From the NCBI GenBank assembly GCA_030447865.1, contig JAUJOD010000001.1, positions 854,909 to 918,908 on the forward strand: a stretch of DNA of 64,000 nucleotides, read 5' to 3'. Within the stretch, counting starts at the first letter, position 1, and every line of letters begins with the position of its first letter. Position numbers and translations under genes: made by a program. The DNA comes from Nocardioidaceae bacterium (GTDB lineage: Bacteria > Actinomycetota > Actinomycetes > Propionibacteriales > Nocardioidaceae). Of this stretch, positions 20,548 to 28,800 are shown piece by piece. The notes beneath the pieces are model-generated. The model did no database searches. It was given only the letters and a program-made list of their open reading frames with translations, and was not told the DNA's origin.

Positions 20548-21679
20548 GTGGAGCGTGTCATTAGTTAGTTTACGGTTGGGTGGGTCAGAATGGGGTATGG
20601 CGAACCGGGCTGCGGAAGCGTTGGCGTTGCGGGATGGCGATCGTGAGCGGTTGTCTTCGATGATGCGGAGTACGGCGGGGCGGGCTGGGCTGGCGCAGCG
20701 AGCTCGGATCGTGTTGCTGGCGGCCGAGGGCGAGTCCAACACGAGGATCGCGGACCGGACTGGGTTGTCTCGGCCAACGGTGATCGATTGGCGGAAGCGG
20801 TACGAGCGCAGCGGGCTGCAGGGTCTGGAGGATGAGCCGCGATCGGGTCGGCCGCGGCACATCGATCACGCCAAGATCGTGGCTGAGACGTTGAAGCCGC
20901 CGCCGAAGAAGCTCGGGGTCACACACTGGTCGTCTCGTTTGATGGCGTCTCGGCTTGGGATCGGCAACGCCACGGTCGCTCGGGCCTGGCGGGACTACGG
21001 GGTGCAGCCCTGGCGGGCCGAGACGTTCAAGTTCTCCACCGACCCCGAGCTGGTCGCGAAGGTCACCGACGTGGTCGGGTTGTACCTGGCGCCGCCGGAG
21101 AACGCGATCGTGCTGTGTGTGGATGAGAAGTCCCAGATCCAGGCGCTGGACCGGACCCAGAAGATGCTGCCGATGCAGCCCGGGTTCCCCGAACGAAGGA
21201 CCCACGACTACGTGCGGCACGGCACCAGCACGCTGTTCGCCGCGCTGGAAGTCGCCACCGGCAACATCACCGCTGCCTGCAAGCCGCGGCACCGGCATCA
21301 GGAGTTCCTGGCGTTCCTCAAGCAGGTCGCCCGGGCCTACCCCGACGACGGCTCTGGAACCGAGCTGCATCTGGTGATGGACAACTACGCAGCCCACAAG
21401 CGGGTCGAGGTCCGGGACTGGCTAGCCGCTAACCCCAGAATCCAGGTGCACTTCACTCCCACCTCTGGGTCCTGGCTGAACCTGGTCGAGGTCTGGTTCG
21501 GCATCATCGAGAGGCAAGCTATCCACCGCGGCACGTTCGGGTCGGTCAGGGACCTCAACACCAAGATCCGTGCCTTCATCGACGGCTGGAACGACCGCTG
21601 CCACCCCTTCGTCTGGACCAAGACCGCCGACGAAATCCTCAAGAAAGCAAACCGTCAGACAACTTCAGAAACGGCCCAC
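20548..21679 (+). mobile_element. IS630-family insertion sequence (1132 bp)
   Basis: The element starts GTGGAGCGTG and ends in CCAC. The outer about 33 bp at each end form an imperfect inverted repeat (about 24 of 33 positions pair, including TAGTGG at the tips and ACGGTT inside). It is flanked by TA at 20546-20547 and 21680-21681, the target duplication expected for IS630/Tc1-mariner. One full-length transposase gene fills it, so it may still be active. Confidence 0.88.
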
Positions 21680-21682
21680 TAG
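20597..21682 (+). CDS. IS630-family transposase
   Basis: The 361-residue DDE transposase catalyses cut-and-paste transposition into TA sites. The N-terminal helix-turn-helix region includes RIADRTGLSRPTVIDWRKRY. The catalytic acids are the D in VLCVDEKSQ, the D in LVMDNYAAHK and the E in WLNLVEVWFG. ATG at 20597 is preferred over an upstream start at 20555, which lies within the terminal repeat. The reading frame is intact. Its stop codon is completed by the flanking TA: TAG at 21680-21682 lies across the right junction. Confidence 0.93.
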   Translation: MANRAAEALALRDGDRERLSSMMRSTAGRAGLAQRARIVLLAAEGESNTRIADRTGLSRPTVIDWRKRYERSGLQGLEDEPRSGRPRHIDHAKIVAETLKPPPKKLGVTHWSSRLMASRLGIGNATVARAWRDYGVQPWRAETFKFSTDPELVAKVTDVVGLYLAPPENAIVLCVDEKSQIQALDRTQKMLPMQPGFPERRTHDYVRHGTSTLFAALEVATGNITAACKPRHRHQEFLAFLKQVARAYPDDGSGTELHLVMDNYAAHKRVEVRDWLAANPRIQVHFTPTSGSWLNLVEVWFGIIERQAIHRGTFGSVRDLNTKIRAFIDGWNDRCHPFVWTKTADEILKKANRQTTSETAH

Positions 21683-21819
21683 GGCAAGCCAGGCATCCGC
21701 TGACCTTCAACCTCTATCTTCACGTCGAGGACAATTCGGTTGATGCGACCGACCCGACGGGAAGGTGGATTGGGGTGAATGCGTCGGAGATGTCGACGTC
21801 GTGTGGGACACGGTGTTGA
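21682..21819 (+). pseudogene. RHS-repeat core remnant
   Basis: In this frame the DNA reads FNLYLHVEDNSVDATDPTGR, the hallmark of the RHS-associated core (canonical form NLY-Y-NNP-N-DPTG), followed by about 20 residues and a TGA at 21817. The protein start is missing and the piece abuts the right end of the IS element. RHS proteins are large polymorphic toxins whose variable C-terminal toxin begins after DPxG. So this is the broken junction of such a toxin. No matching upstream part was found on the left of the IS. Confidence 0.75.
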
Positions 21820-21983
21820 AGGTGCAGGCACTGGCGACACCATTGATGCGCTCGCTGGTGCAGTCGGGGGTTGCGCCGTAGGGCCTTGCGGGGCAGCCGT
21901 GGGTGCTACCTGGCGCACTCGCCCGAGTTGGCTACGGTGGTCTAGCTGACTGGACCGGTATATGGCCTAGTGGAGGGTACTCG

Positions 21984-22205
21984 ATGTCACGTAGGAGTCT
22001 CGAGGAGAGATTGGCAAGTCCATCGTGGCTGCGCCGCGTCGGAATCAGGCTCGGCCTCTTACTACCTGTCACTCGACTGGAGGACATCGAAAATGGAGTA
22101 TCGCGCCGATATGGGCCCTTCGCGCGGCGGAATCTCGATCAGGACATTGCTCGTCTGCAAGCTCGGGTAGAAGCGCTTGAAGAAGGTCGCGAAGAGAGTC
22201 CCTAG
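21984..22205 (+). CDS. Orphan hypothetical protein in low-GC island
   Basis: This is a possible 73-residue protein. A basic segment near a moderately hydrophobic stretch (about residues 10-28) is followed by a C-terminal acidic amphipathic helix (DIARLQARVEALEEGREE). A longer version starts at 21903. I do not recognise it. The surrounding DNA is clearly poorer in G and C than the pur genes on each side, which suggests transfer. Downstream of an RHS remnant, small genes are often immunity or orphan toxin genes, but nothing in the sequence proves that. Confidence 0.4.
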   Translation: MSRRSLEERLASPSWLRRVGIRLGLLLPVTRLEDIENGVSRRYGPFARRNLDQDIARLQARVEALEEGREESP

Positions 22206-22327
22206 GAATGAAGACAATGTGGGAGTCACAGACGATACCGTGGCTCGTACCGTCAGCCTGGTTCGTAACTGCCTGATCCACGGTGTGATACCAAACGTTC
22301 GCTTGTGAGCGGTGAGAGACTACGCAT

Positions 22328-22477
22328 ATGAGAGGCAAGACTATCCTGGAATACTTGGGCGTGTTGCCACCTGAGGGCGCCCCAGTTCCAACGCCTGCCC
22401 AAAGGGCGCAGGCCGTGATTGTCGCAGTGATTGTCGGCGTCGCCGTTATCATCAGCTTGGTCTGGTTTATTCGCTGA
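22328..22477 (+). CDS. 49-residue putative tail-anchored membrane microprotein
   Basis: A short clean frame, ATG to TGA, encodes a soluble N-terminal half (MRGKTILEYLGVLPPEGAPV) and one strong C-terminal membrane helix (about residues 29-47) ending in a single arginine. The layout is that of a tail-anchored microprotein. A purine-rich stretch (gcggtgagag) lies about 8 nt upstream as a possible ribosome site. It sits in the same low-GC island as the RHS remnant. The family is unknown and the gene could be spurious. Confidence 0.45.
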   Translation: MRGKTILEYLGVLPPEGAPVPTPAQRAQAVIVAVIVGVAVIISLVWFIR

Positions 22478-22609
22478 GAGTGCGTTGCTGACCTGACAGC
22501 TGCAACCCCCGATCTCCACCTTTAACGGCGCAGCAGATCCAGGTCGCCCAGACCGCAAAATCAAGCTGCCACGGGTGTGTAGCGGGTAACCACCCCCATC
22601 ACGCTGATC

Positions 22610-22800
22610 GGTACGGCACTGCACTACACCGCAGGGTCGGTCCGCTGATCAAGGAGGGCGAGACGACGGTGTTCGCCAGCCAGTCGCTGGGCCGCCTCGA
22701 GCTAGGTGCATGCCTGGCCGAAGCGGAGCTGCAGCTCACCTAGCCCATTCGTCCGACTGGGCGCGAAGGGTCTACACCGGGCGCAGTCTGACGAATCGGT
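22610..22800 (+). pseudogene. Decayed second copy of the SRPBCC gene and its 3' flank
   Basis: This DNA aligns with 20104-20466: first the CTGCACTACACCG...AAGGAGGG...GCCAGCCAGTC part, then, after an internal deletion of about 165 bp, CTGGCCGAAGCGGAG through the stop codon and into the non-coding flank (TAGCCC-TTCGTCCGACTG). Frames are broken. The similarity past the stop codon shows a DNA duplication rather than two related genes. The two copies bracket the IS630/RHS island. Confidence 0.8.
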
Positions 22801-23124
22801 ATGTGTGGACGTGCTGTAAAGTCCGCCAGCACCAGCTCGGCCCTAAGGCCCTGATGAGTTCGATGAGGCGCTGGGACACCAAGGCGCCTCGACCGCGACG
22901 CCCGCCCGCTACGCCGTCCTGGGTGCATGACGCTGCCAACCGCGATGGCACAACGCGGTGGACGAACCGCACTCAATCTACGCATAATGCTGCAACAGCG
23001 CCGACGCCTGCGGCGCGCCTCTTGCGCGAAGTCGCGCGACACCTTATGGTCTGCCCACGCGCTACGGTGCGTCACCTTCAGTTCACACCGGCCAAACCAG
23101 GCCGTCTTCTGCCATGGAGGCAGC
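22801..23124. other. Upstream region of the LVIVD gene, no gene seen
   Basis: This 324-nt stretch carries overlapping short frames of Arg-rich composition on both strands, none convincing. A GGCC-CTAA-GGCC hairpin (about 22842-22853) is visible. The likely promoter of the next gene lies at 23022-23050. Confidence 0.5.
23022..23050 (+). promoter_or_regulatory. Candidate sigma-70-type promoter for the LVIVD gene
   Basis: TTGCGC (23022-23027) and TATGGT (23045-23050) are separated by 17 nt and lie about 75 nt before the ATG at 23125. The match is moderate, and high-GC genomes give such pairs by chance. Confidence 0.35.
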
Positions 23125-25056
23125 ATGCGCAAAACCCGACGCGCGGTCGTCAGTGCCGCGGTTTTTGTCTTAGCGGCTGGCACAGCGTCCGCACCTGCTG
23201 CGTTCGGCCATCCGGACCCAGGCTCTGACGGGCCGGTTAGCTCTAACGACGACTATCACCACGACGACCAGCACGGCAGCGACGGCGGTCATCTCCCAGC
23301 GTCGAGCAAGAACGTCAGCCTCATCGGCAAGGTCGACAACCTGACCTCGGTCGACGGCGGCATCAGCGACGTTGCGGCCTTCAAGAAGCACGCCTACCTC
23401 GGGGCGTTCCACCCGGAGTGCACCGGCCGTAACCCCGGCGGCCAAGGCGGCGGCGTCCACGTCGTCGACGTACGTGACCCCGAGAACCCGGTCAAGGTGG
23501 CGTGGATCCCCGCGCACCCCAACAGCTACGTCGGGGAGGGTGTGCACGTGTTCCACATGGCCACGCCAGCGTTCACCGGTGACGTCCTCGTGCACAACAA
23601 CGAGACCTGCGACGGCAACCTGTACGCCCCGAGCGGGGTGTCCATCTGGGACGTCACCGACCCCCGCAACCCCAAGTCGCTGACGCTCAACTTTGGTGAC
23701 GCGAGTCCAGCCGTGCCAAGGCAGGACTACCACACCACCCACTCCGTGCAGGGCTGGGCGACTGGTGACAAGGCGTACGTCGCGCTGCAGGACAACCAGG
23801 AGCTGAAGGATGTCGACATCATCGACATCAGCGACCCCCGCAACCCGACGTTCCTGTCCGAGCGCGGCCTCGAGGACTGGCCGGGTGCATACGGCTCCTA
23901 CGCCAACGGCGAGACGGTGAACCACCACGACATGCAGGTCCAGAAGATCGATGGTCACTGGTACATGGCGGTGTCCTACTGGGACGCCGGCCAGGTGTTG
24001 CTCAACGTGGACGACCCAGCAAACCCCGTGTTCGTCACCGACTCCGACTTCAGCTCGCCCGACCCGGAGATGCCGGGCTTCCAGATCGCCGAGGGCAACT
24101 CGCACCAGTCCTACTGGAGCTCCGACGGCAAGTACCTGCTCTCCAGCGACGAGGACTTCTCGTCGTCCCGGACGCTGTTCCAGATCACCAGCGGCGCCAG
24201 CGCGGGCGCGTTCAGCGCCGGCTCGTTCAGCTGGACTCCACCGCTCCCGGCAGAAGGCATGGCCGGCACGACGGTGTACGGCGGCAGCGGCTGCGAGGAG
24301 GACGCGAACAGCAACGGCATCAGCGACCGCGCCGAGGTTCCGTCCGCCGCGTCGACGGGCGCTGACATCGTCGTCTTCACGCGTGGCACCTGCTTCTTCT
24401 CCAAGAAGACCGAGTCTGGCCAGCTGGCAGGCTACGACGGGGTCATCGTGGCGCAGAGCCACGGTGGCACCCGCAACGGGCTGCTGCCCGACGCGTTCAT
24501 CTGCGGGTCGCAGGGCCACGCCTACACTCCCACCATCCCGGCGATTTGCATTGGCCACCGCGCCTCTCACCTGCTGTTCAACGATGAGGCCAACTACTTC
24601 GGAGCTGACATCGCGGCCGGCGGCGACATGCCGGCGATCGGCGCACCGGGCGAGTTGGTGTCGGCGAAGAACACCTACGACGGGTGGGGCTACATCCACC
24701 AGCACGACGGCATGACCCTGAAGGAGCAGGACACCTTCGCGGTGCAGGAGGCGCTCGACCCGGCGTACGCGACCGGCTTCGGGAACTTGACCGTGCATGA
24801 GGTCAAGACCGACCCGCGCGCCGGCAAGTACCTGGCCTACGCGTCCTGGTACGACGCCGGCCTGCGGGTGCTGAAGTTCGGGCCTCGCGGTATCACCGAG
24901 GCTGGGCACTTCATCGGCGGCGGCGGCAACGACTTCTGGGGCGTCTACCCGCTCATGCAGGGGAAGTCGGGCCCCGGCTCGACAGCCAGGCCGCTGCTGT
25001 TGATGAGCGACCGTGACAGCGGGTTGTGGATCTTCCGCTACACCGGTCGGGAGTAG
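23125..25056 (+). CDS. Secreted LVIVD-repeat beta-propeller protein with PA domain
   Basis: The 643-residue exported protein has a classic signal peptide (RKTRR then a hydrophobic run ending AxA near residue 30). A His/Asp-rich linker follows, then LVIVD-type repeats such as GVHVVDVRDPENPVKV, GVSIWDVTDPRNPKSL and VDIIDISDPRNPTFLSE, expected to form a beta-propeller. A protease-associated (PA) domain (about residues 385-490, with CEEDAN, VVFTRGTCFFSKK and AICIGHRASHLLF) is inserted before the last propeller blades. No protease active site is seen, so it is probably a binding or scaffold protein. ATG has GGAGG 5 nt upstream. Function is unknown. Confidence 0.88.
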   Translation: MRKTRRAVVSAAVFVLAAGTASAPAAFGHPDPGSDGPVSSNDDYHHDDQHGSDGGHLPASSKNVSLIGKVDNLTSVDGGISDVAAFKKHAYLGAFHPECTGRNPGGQGGGVHVVDVRDPENPVKVAWIPAHPNSYVGEGVHVFHMATPAFTGDVLVHNNETCDGNLYAPSGVSIWDVTDPRNPKSLTLNFGDASPAVPRQDYHTTHSVQGWATGDKAYVALQDNQELKDVDIIDISDPRNPTFLSERGLEDWPGAYGSYANGETVNHHDMQVQKIDGHWYMAVSYWDAGQVLLNVDDPANPVFVTDSDFSSPDPEMPGFQIAEGNSHQSYWSSDGKYLLSSDEDFSSSRTLFQITSGASAGAFSAGSFSWTPPLPAEGMAGTTVYGGSGCEEDANSNGISDRAEVPSAASTGADIVVFTRGTCFFSKKTESGQLAGYDGVIVAQSHGGTRNGLLPDAFICGSQGHAYTPTIPAICIGHRASHLLFNDEANYFGADIAAGGDMPAIGAPGELVSAKNTYDGWGYIHQHDGMTLKEQDTFAVQEALDPAYATGFGNLTVHEVKTDPRAGKYLAYASWYDAGLRVLKFGPRGITEAGHFIGGGGNDFWGVYPLMQGKSGPGSTARPLLLMSDRDSGLWIFRYTGRE

Positions 25057-25074
25057 CACACCAACAGGAGAACC

Positions 25075-25117
25075 CAAGCGGGGCGCCAGCGGCGAGAATG
25101 CGCTGGCGCCCCCCTTG
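25075..25117. terminator. Strong bidirectional terminator hairpin
   Basis: GGGGCGCCAGCG (25080-25091) and CGCTGGCGCCCC (25101-25112) pair perfectly around a 9-nt loop. Outer bases CCAAG and CTTGG extend the stem past a mismatch. It lies between the ends of the convergent LVIVD (25056) and oxidoreductase (25125) genes and can serve both. Confidence 0.85.
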
Positions 25118-25124
25118 GCGTCAG

Positions 25125-26741
25125 TCAGGAGCGCACCCGCCGCAGGCGGTCCTGCACCGGCCGCAGGCGGTCCTGCACCCGCCGTAGGCGGTCCTGCGCC
25201 AGCGCCGCCCTGGCCGCGTTGGAGCCGGGCGCCCCGTGCACACCGCCGCCGGGGTGCGCCGACGCAGACGCCAGGTAGAGCCCCTCGATCGGCGTCTCGG
25301 CGCGCCCCAGCCCGGGGACGGGTCGGAACACGAGCTGTTGGTGCAGGTTGGCCGTGCCACCGTTGATTGCACCGTTGTGCAGGTTGGCGTCGCGGGCCTG
25401 CAGCTCGCGCGGCCCCAAGATGCGCCGGCCGATGATCCGACTCGCGAGGTCGGGCGCGAACCGCTCCACCCGTCGCTGCATCCGGTCCGCCATCCGTTCC
25501 AGGTCATCGCGGTCCCAACGGCCGCGGATGCCTTCGTCGCCGGCGTCGGCCAGCGCGTGCTGCGGCAGGTGGCAGTACGCCCACATCGACTCGGTTCCAA
25601 CTGGTGACCTGGTGGGGTCCGTCGTCGTCATCTGCCCCATCAACAGCAGCGGTCGTGCTGGCACGGTGTTGCCGTTGATCTGGGCTGCGTAGGTGGTCAG
25701 CTCGTCGACCGAGTCGGCGATGTGCACGGTGCCGGGTGCGACGCTGGGCGCCGGCTGCCATGGAACACCGCTGGACAACGCCCAGTCCACCTTGATCGTC
25801 GCGGGATCCCACGCAAACCCCACCAGCCCACGCCGGACCCGCGCGGGCAGGTCGTCAAGCGGGATCAGGCCGCCGTACAACGCCGGCGCCGATACGTCGG
25901 CGATGATCGCGCGGCTCGCCGGCACCTCCGCACCATCGGCAAGGCGTACGGCGACCGCCCGCCCTCGCCGTACCACCACCGACGTCACCTCGGCGCCGGT
26001 GGTGATCGTGCCGCCCCGCGCCTGGAACCGGCGGGCCATTGCCTGGGTCAGCTCCCCTGCACCGCCTTTGGGCACCGGGAAGCCCACGGTCTGTCCAAGC
26101 ATCGTGAGCAGCAGACCGAAAAGGCCAGAGCCCGCGCTCTCCGGGGAGATGTCGGAGTGCAGCGCGTTGCCCGTGAGCAACAGCCGAGGCGCCTCCCCGC
26201 GGAAGTGCTCCTGCCCGAGCCGCCGGGCCGACACCAGCAGCAGCCGCAGCGCCTGCATGCCGCCTGCTTCGGGGAGGCTTGCCGCGAACCGGGTCCCGGC
26301 GCGCACCGGCGGGAACGGGTTGAGCAGAGCGCTGATGATCGGGGCGCCCATTCGGTCCCAGACCCGGCACAGCCGTAACCAGGCTTCCCCGTCGCCGGCG
26401 CACAACTCGTCGAGAGCGGCAGCGGTGTCGGCGGGGTTCCGGTGGAGCATCGCCCAGCTGCCGTCGGGCATCGGGTTGCCAAGCACGGCGGGGGCGTGCA
26501 CCCACTGCAGGCCGTGCTCCTCCAACTGCAGCGTTTTGATCGTGTCGGACGCGGCGGCCAGCGGGTAGAACGCGCTGAACGTGTCGTGAGTGAAACCCGG
26601 TGTGATCTCGGAGTCACTACGGACCGCCCCGCCAATCGTCGGTTGCGCTTCGAGCACCGTCACCGACCAGCCCGCGTCGACCAGCAGGTTGGCGGCGACG
26701 AGACCGTTGGGTCCAGAGCCGATCACGACAGCGTCAGTCAC
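25125..26741 (-). CDS. FAD-dependent phytoene desaturase-like oxidoreductase
   Basis: The 538-residue flavoprotein belongs to the CrtI/NAD(P)-binding Rossmann amine-oxidase-like superfamily. It has the N-terminal dinucleotide motif VVIGSGPNGLVAANLL, the E-x(5)-GG segment EAQPTIGGA, and a C-terminal FAD motif around ASASAHPGGGVHGAPGSNAA. Similar proteins are annotated as phytoene dehydrogenase-like, but no carotenoid genes are near, so the substrate is unknown. GTG at 26741 is chosen for its fit to the Rossmann N-terminus. The last 24 residues are a threefold heptad repeat (QDRLRRV-like) encoded by a 21-bp DNA repeat. Confidence 0.87.
   Translation of the reverse strand: MTDAVVIGSGPNGLVAANLLVDAGWSVTVLEAQPTIGGAVRSDSEITPGFTHDTFSAFYPLAAASDTIKTLQLEEHGLQWVHAPAVLGNPMPDGSWAMLHRNPADTAAALDELCAGDGEAWLRLCRVWDRMGAPIISALLNPFPPVRAGTRFAASLPEAGGMQALRLLLVSARRLGQEHFRGEAPRLLLTGNALHSDISPESAGSGLFGLLLTMLGQTVGFPVPKGGAGELTQAMARRFQARGGTITTGAEVTSVVVRRGRAVAVRLADGAEVPASRAIIADVSAPALYGGLIPLDDLPARVRRGLVGFAWDPATIKVDWALSSGVPWQPAPSVAPGTVHIADSVDELTTYAAQINGNTVPARPLLLMGQMTTTDPTRSPVGTESMWAYCHLPQHALADAGDEGIRGRWDRDDLERMADRMQRRVERFAPDLASRIIGRRILGPRELQARDANLHNGAINGGTANLHQQLVFRPVPGLGRAETPIEGLYLASASAHPGGGVHGAPGSNAARAALAQDRLRRVQDRLRPVQDRLRRVRS
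25134..25196. repeat. Three tandem 21-bp units at the end of the oxidoreductase gene
   Basis: Units at 25134-25154, 25155-25175 and 25176-25196 share the core aggcggtcctg and differ by one or two bases. They are in frame and give QDRLRRV/QDRLRPV repeats, a recent slippage-type expansion of the C-terminus. Confidence 0.9.
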
Positions 26742-26829
26742 GCCCTCATCTTGCTCTGCGCGGGACACGCGGACGCTACGGGGCCTGTTGGTCACCCAAC
26801 GTAGAGAAGCAATTGGGCAGGATGACCCC

Positions 26830-27699
26830 ATGACCGCGAACGTCTCGATCGGGGGGGCCCGCCATCTCCATTCCGGGAAAGTCCGAGAGCTCTACGAGCT
26901 GAGCGACGACCGACTCCTCCTGGTGGCTACCGACCGCATCTCGGCGTACGACTTCGTGCTGAGCCCGGCGATCCCCGACAAGGGCGTGGTGTTGACCCGG
27001 ATGTCGCTGTGGTGGTTCGAGCAGCTGCACGCACTGGTGCCGAACCACGTCGTGTCGACCGACGTGCCTGAGCAGGTGAGGGGACGGGCGCTGGTGTGCG
27101 AGCGGCTCGACATGCTGCCGGTGGAGTGCGTGGCTCGCGGCTACCTTGCCGGCTCGGGCCTGGCCGACTACCGGGCGACCGGCGCCATCTGCGGCGTCGA
27201 GCTGCCGCCGAGGCTGCAGGACGGGTCACGGTTGCCCGAGCCGATCTTCACTCCGGCGACAAAGGCCGTGGCGGGGGAGCATGACCAGAACGTCGCCTAC
27301 GCCGCAGTCGTTGACACGGTCGGCGACAAGGTGGCCGCGCGGCTGCGCTCGCTCACCTTGGCGATCTACCAGCGGGCCGAGGCGATCACGCGTCAGCGGG
27401 GAATATTACTGGCTGACACGAAGCTGGAGTTCGGGCGCCGGTACGACGGGCAGCTCACGCTGGCTGACGAGGTGCTGACCCCCGACTCGTCCCGGTTCTG
27501 GCCAGCGGACCGCTGGCAGCCGGGGCGGCCCCAGCCGTCGTACGACAAACAAATCGTGCGCGACTGGCTCACCTCGCCGGCCAGCGGGTGGAGCAAGGAC
27601 TCCGGGGAGGCACCGCCGCCGTTGCCACCGAGCGTTGTCGAGAAGACCCGCGCCGCCTACGTCGAGGCCTACGAACGGCTGACGGGTGAGCGGTTCTGA
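26830..27699 (+). CDS. purC: SAICAR synthetase
   Basis: PurC joins CAIR and aspartate to give SAICAR. The 289-residue protein has the N-terminal HSGKVRELYELSDDRLLLVATD, VECVARGYLAGSG and LADTKLEFGR motifs of the family. ATG at 26830 gives the usual N-terminus; the frame is open upstream, but that part overlaps the divergent oxidoreductase gene. purS follows after a 145-nt gap holding a conserved inverted repeat. A short GTTGG-TCAC-CCAAC hairpin lies at 26787-26800 in the leader. Confidence 0.96.
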   Translation: MTANVSIGGARHLHSGKVRELYELSDDRLLLVATDRISAYDFVLSPAIPDKGVVLTRMSLWWFEQLHALVPNHVVSTDVPEQVRGRALVCERLDMLPVECVARGYLAGSGLADYRATGAICGVELPPRLQDGSRLPEPIFTPATKAVAGEHDQNVAYAAVVDTVGDKVAARLRSLTLAIYQRAEAITRQRGILLADTKLEFGRRYDGQLTLADEVLTPDSSRFWPADRWQPGRPQPSYDKQIVRDWLTSPASGWSKDSGEAPPPLPPSVVEKTRAAYVEAYERLTGERF

Positions 27700-27724
27700 G
27701 GTTTCCGGTGGGGCTCGCGCGCGC

Positions 27725-27775
27725 CAAAGATCCGACGGTGGGTTCGCCAGGGCGTACCGAGCGTCGGATCCTTTG
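27725..27775 (+). promoter_or_regulatory. Inverted repeat upstream of purS, copy 1 of a shared pur element
   Basis: GATCCGACG (27729-27737) and CGTCGGATC (27762-27770) are perfect inverted arms separated by 24 nt. CAAA and TTTG extend the pairing to 13 bp, with one bulged base on the right. The spacer holds a small CGC-N4-GCG pairing. The same element, of the same 51-nt total length, lies before purL. It could be an operator with two half-sites or an RNA hairpin in the purC-purS leader. Confidence 0.75.
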
Positions 27776-27844
27776 CCCGGCAGGCGGCCTTACACTGGCG
27801 GCGTCCCCATCGCCGTGTCATGGCAGAACCTCAAGGAGGACTTC

Positions 27845-28093
27845 GTGGCCCGCGTCGTCGTCGACGTCATGCTCAAACCGGAGATCCTCGACCCACAGGG
27901 CAAGGCGGTGCACGGGGCGCTTCCCCGGCTGGGCTTCGACGGGGTGCGCGACGTGCGGCAGGGCAAACGGTTCGAGCTCGAGCTTGACGGCGACGTGACC
28001 GAAGACCGGTTGGTGGAGGTACGTCGAGTGGCCGAGACGCTGCTCAGCAACCCGGTGATCGAGAACTACGCGGTCCGGGTGGAGCCGTCGTGA
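27845..28093 (+). CDS. purS: FGAM synthase subunit PurS
   Basis: PurS is the small subunit that links PurQ and PurL in the three-part phosphoribosylformylglycinamidine synthase. The 82-residue protein starts [20 protein letters not shown] and contains [15 protein letters not shown] and NPVIENYAV, all typical. GTG at 27845 has AGGAGG 6 nt upstream, which decides the start against the longer in-frame version. Its stop overlaps the purQ GTG by 4 nt, so the two are coupled. Confidence 0.95.
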   Translation: MARVVVDVMLKPEILDPQGKAVHGALPRLGFDGVRDVRQGKRFELELDGDVTEDRLVEVRRVAETLLSNPVIENYAVRVEPS

Positions 28094-28764
28094 AGATCGG
28101 CGTTGTCACCTTCCCGGGGTCGCTCGACGACGTCGACGCCCGACGAGCGGTCACACTGGCCGGGGCTGAGCCAGTCCGGCTTTGGCACGGTGACGACCAC
28201 CTGGGCGGGGTCGATGCGGTGGTGCTTCCCGGCGGTTTCTCGTACGGCGACTACCTGCGCTGCGGCGCCATCGCCCGCTTCTCACCCGTGATGGGCGCGG
28301 TCGTCGACGCGGCGAACGATGGACTACCGGTGCTCGGCATCTGCAACGGGTTCCAGATCCTGTGCGAGTCGCACCTGCTTCCCGGCGCGTTGATCCGCAA
28401 CGACAGCCGCAGGTTCGTCTGCCGCGACCAGCGGCTCCGCGTCGACAACGCCTCGACGGTGTGGACCAGCGACTACTCGGCCGGCCAGGAGGTCGTGATC
28501 GTCCTCAAGAACGGTGAAGGCGGGTACGTCGCCGACAACGCCACCCTGGACCGGCTCGAGGGCGAGGGCCAGATCGTCGCCCGCTACCTCGACACCAACC
28601 CCAACGGGTCGATGCGCGATATCGCCGGCGTCAGCAACGAGCGGGGCAACGTGATGGGTCTCATGCCGCACCCCGAGCACGCGGTCGACCCGCTCTGCGG
28701 CGCCGGCACCGACGGCTTGGGGTTCTTCACATCGGTGCTCGGCCAGTTGGCAGCGCACCACTGA
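28090..28764 (+). CDS. purQ: FGAM synthase glutaminase subunit PurQ
   Basis: PurQ is the class I glutamine amidotransferase that supplies ammonia to PurL. The 224-residue protein has the nucleophile elbow [10 protein letters not shown] (Cys about 87) and the His/Glu pair in [10 protein letters not shown]. The GTG start lies in a GTGA overlap with purS. The downstream partner purL is not adjacent but starts about 2 kb later, after four unrelated genes or remnants. Confidence 0.96.
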   Translation: MKIGVVTFPGSLDDVDARRAVTLAGAEPVRLWHGDDHLGGVDAVVLPGGFSYGDYLRCGAIARFSPVMGAVVDAANDGLPVLGICNGFQILCESHLLPGALIRNDSRRFVCRDQRLRVDNASTVWTSDYSAGQEVVIVLKNGEGGYVADNATLDRLEGEGQIVARYLDTNPNGSMRDIAGVSNERGNVMGLMPHPEHAVDPLCGAGTDGLGFFTSVLGQLAAHH

Positions 28765-28800
28765 CGTCGAGCGGCTGATCTTTCCAGAACGCGAGGCTTG

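Noticed and set aside
22710-23228. Arg-rich reading frames between the SRPBCC remnant and the LVIVD gene
   Set aside because: They have no ribosome site, no motif, and overlap the clear start of the LVIVD gene; composition is typical of random frames in high-GC DNA.
23170-25077. Very long minus-strand reading frame opposite the LVIVD gene
   Set aside because: The + strand has a signal peptide, repeats and a good ribosome site. The opposite frame is a low-complexity Val/Gly/Arg shadow produced by high GC.
26776-26804. Riboswitch-like structure in the purC leader
   Set aside because: Only a 5-bp GTTGG/CCAAC hairpin with weak outer pairing is visible, and it has no resemblance to the shared pur element.
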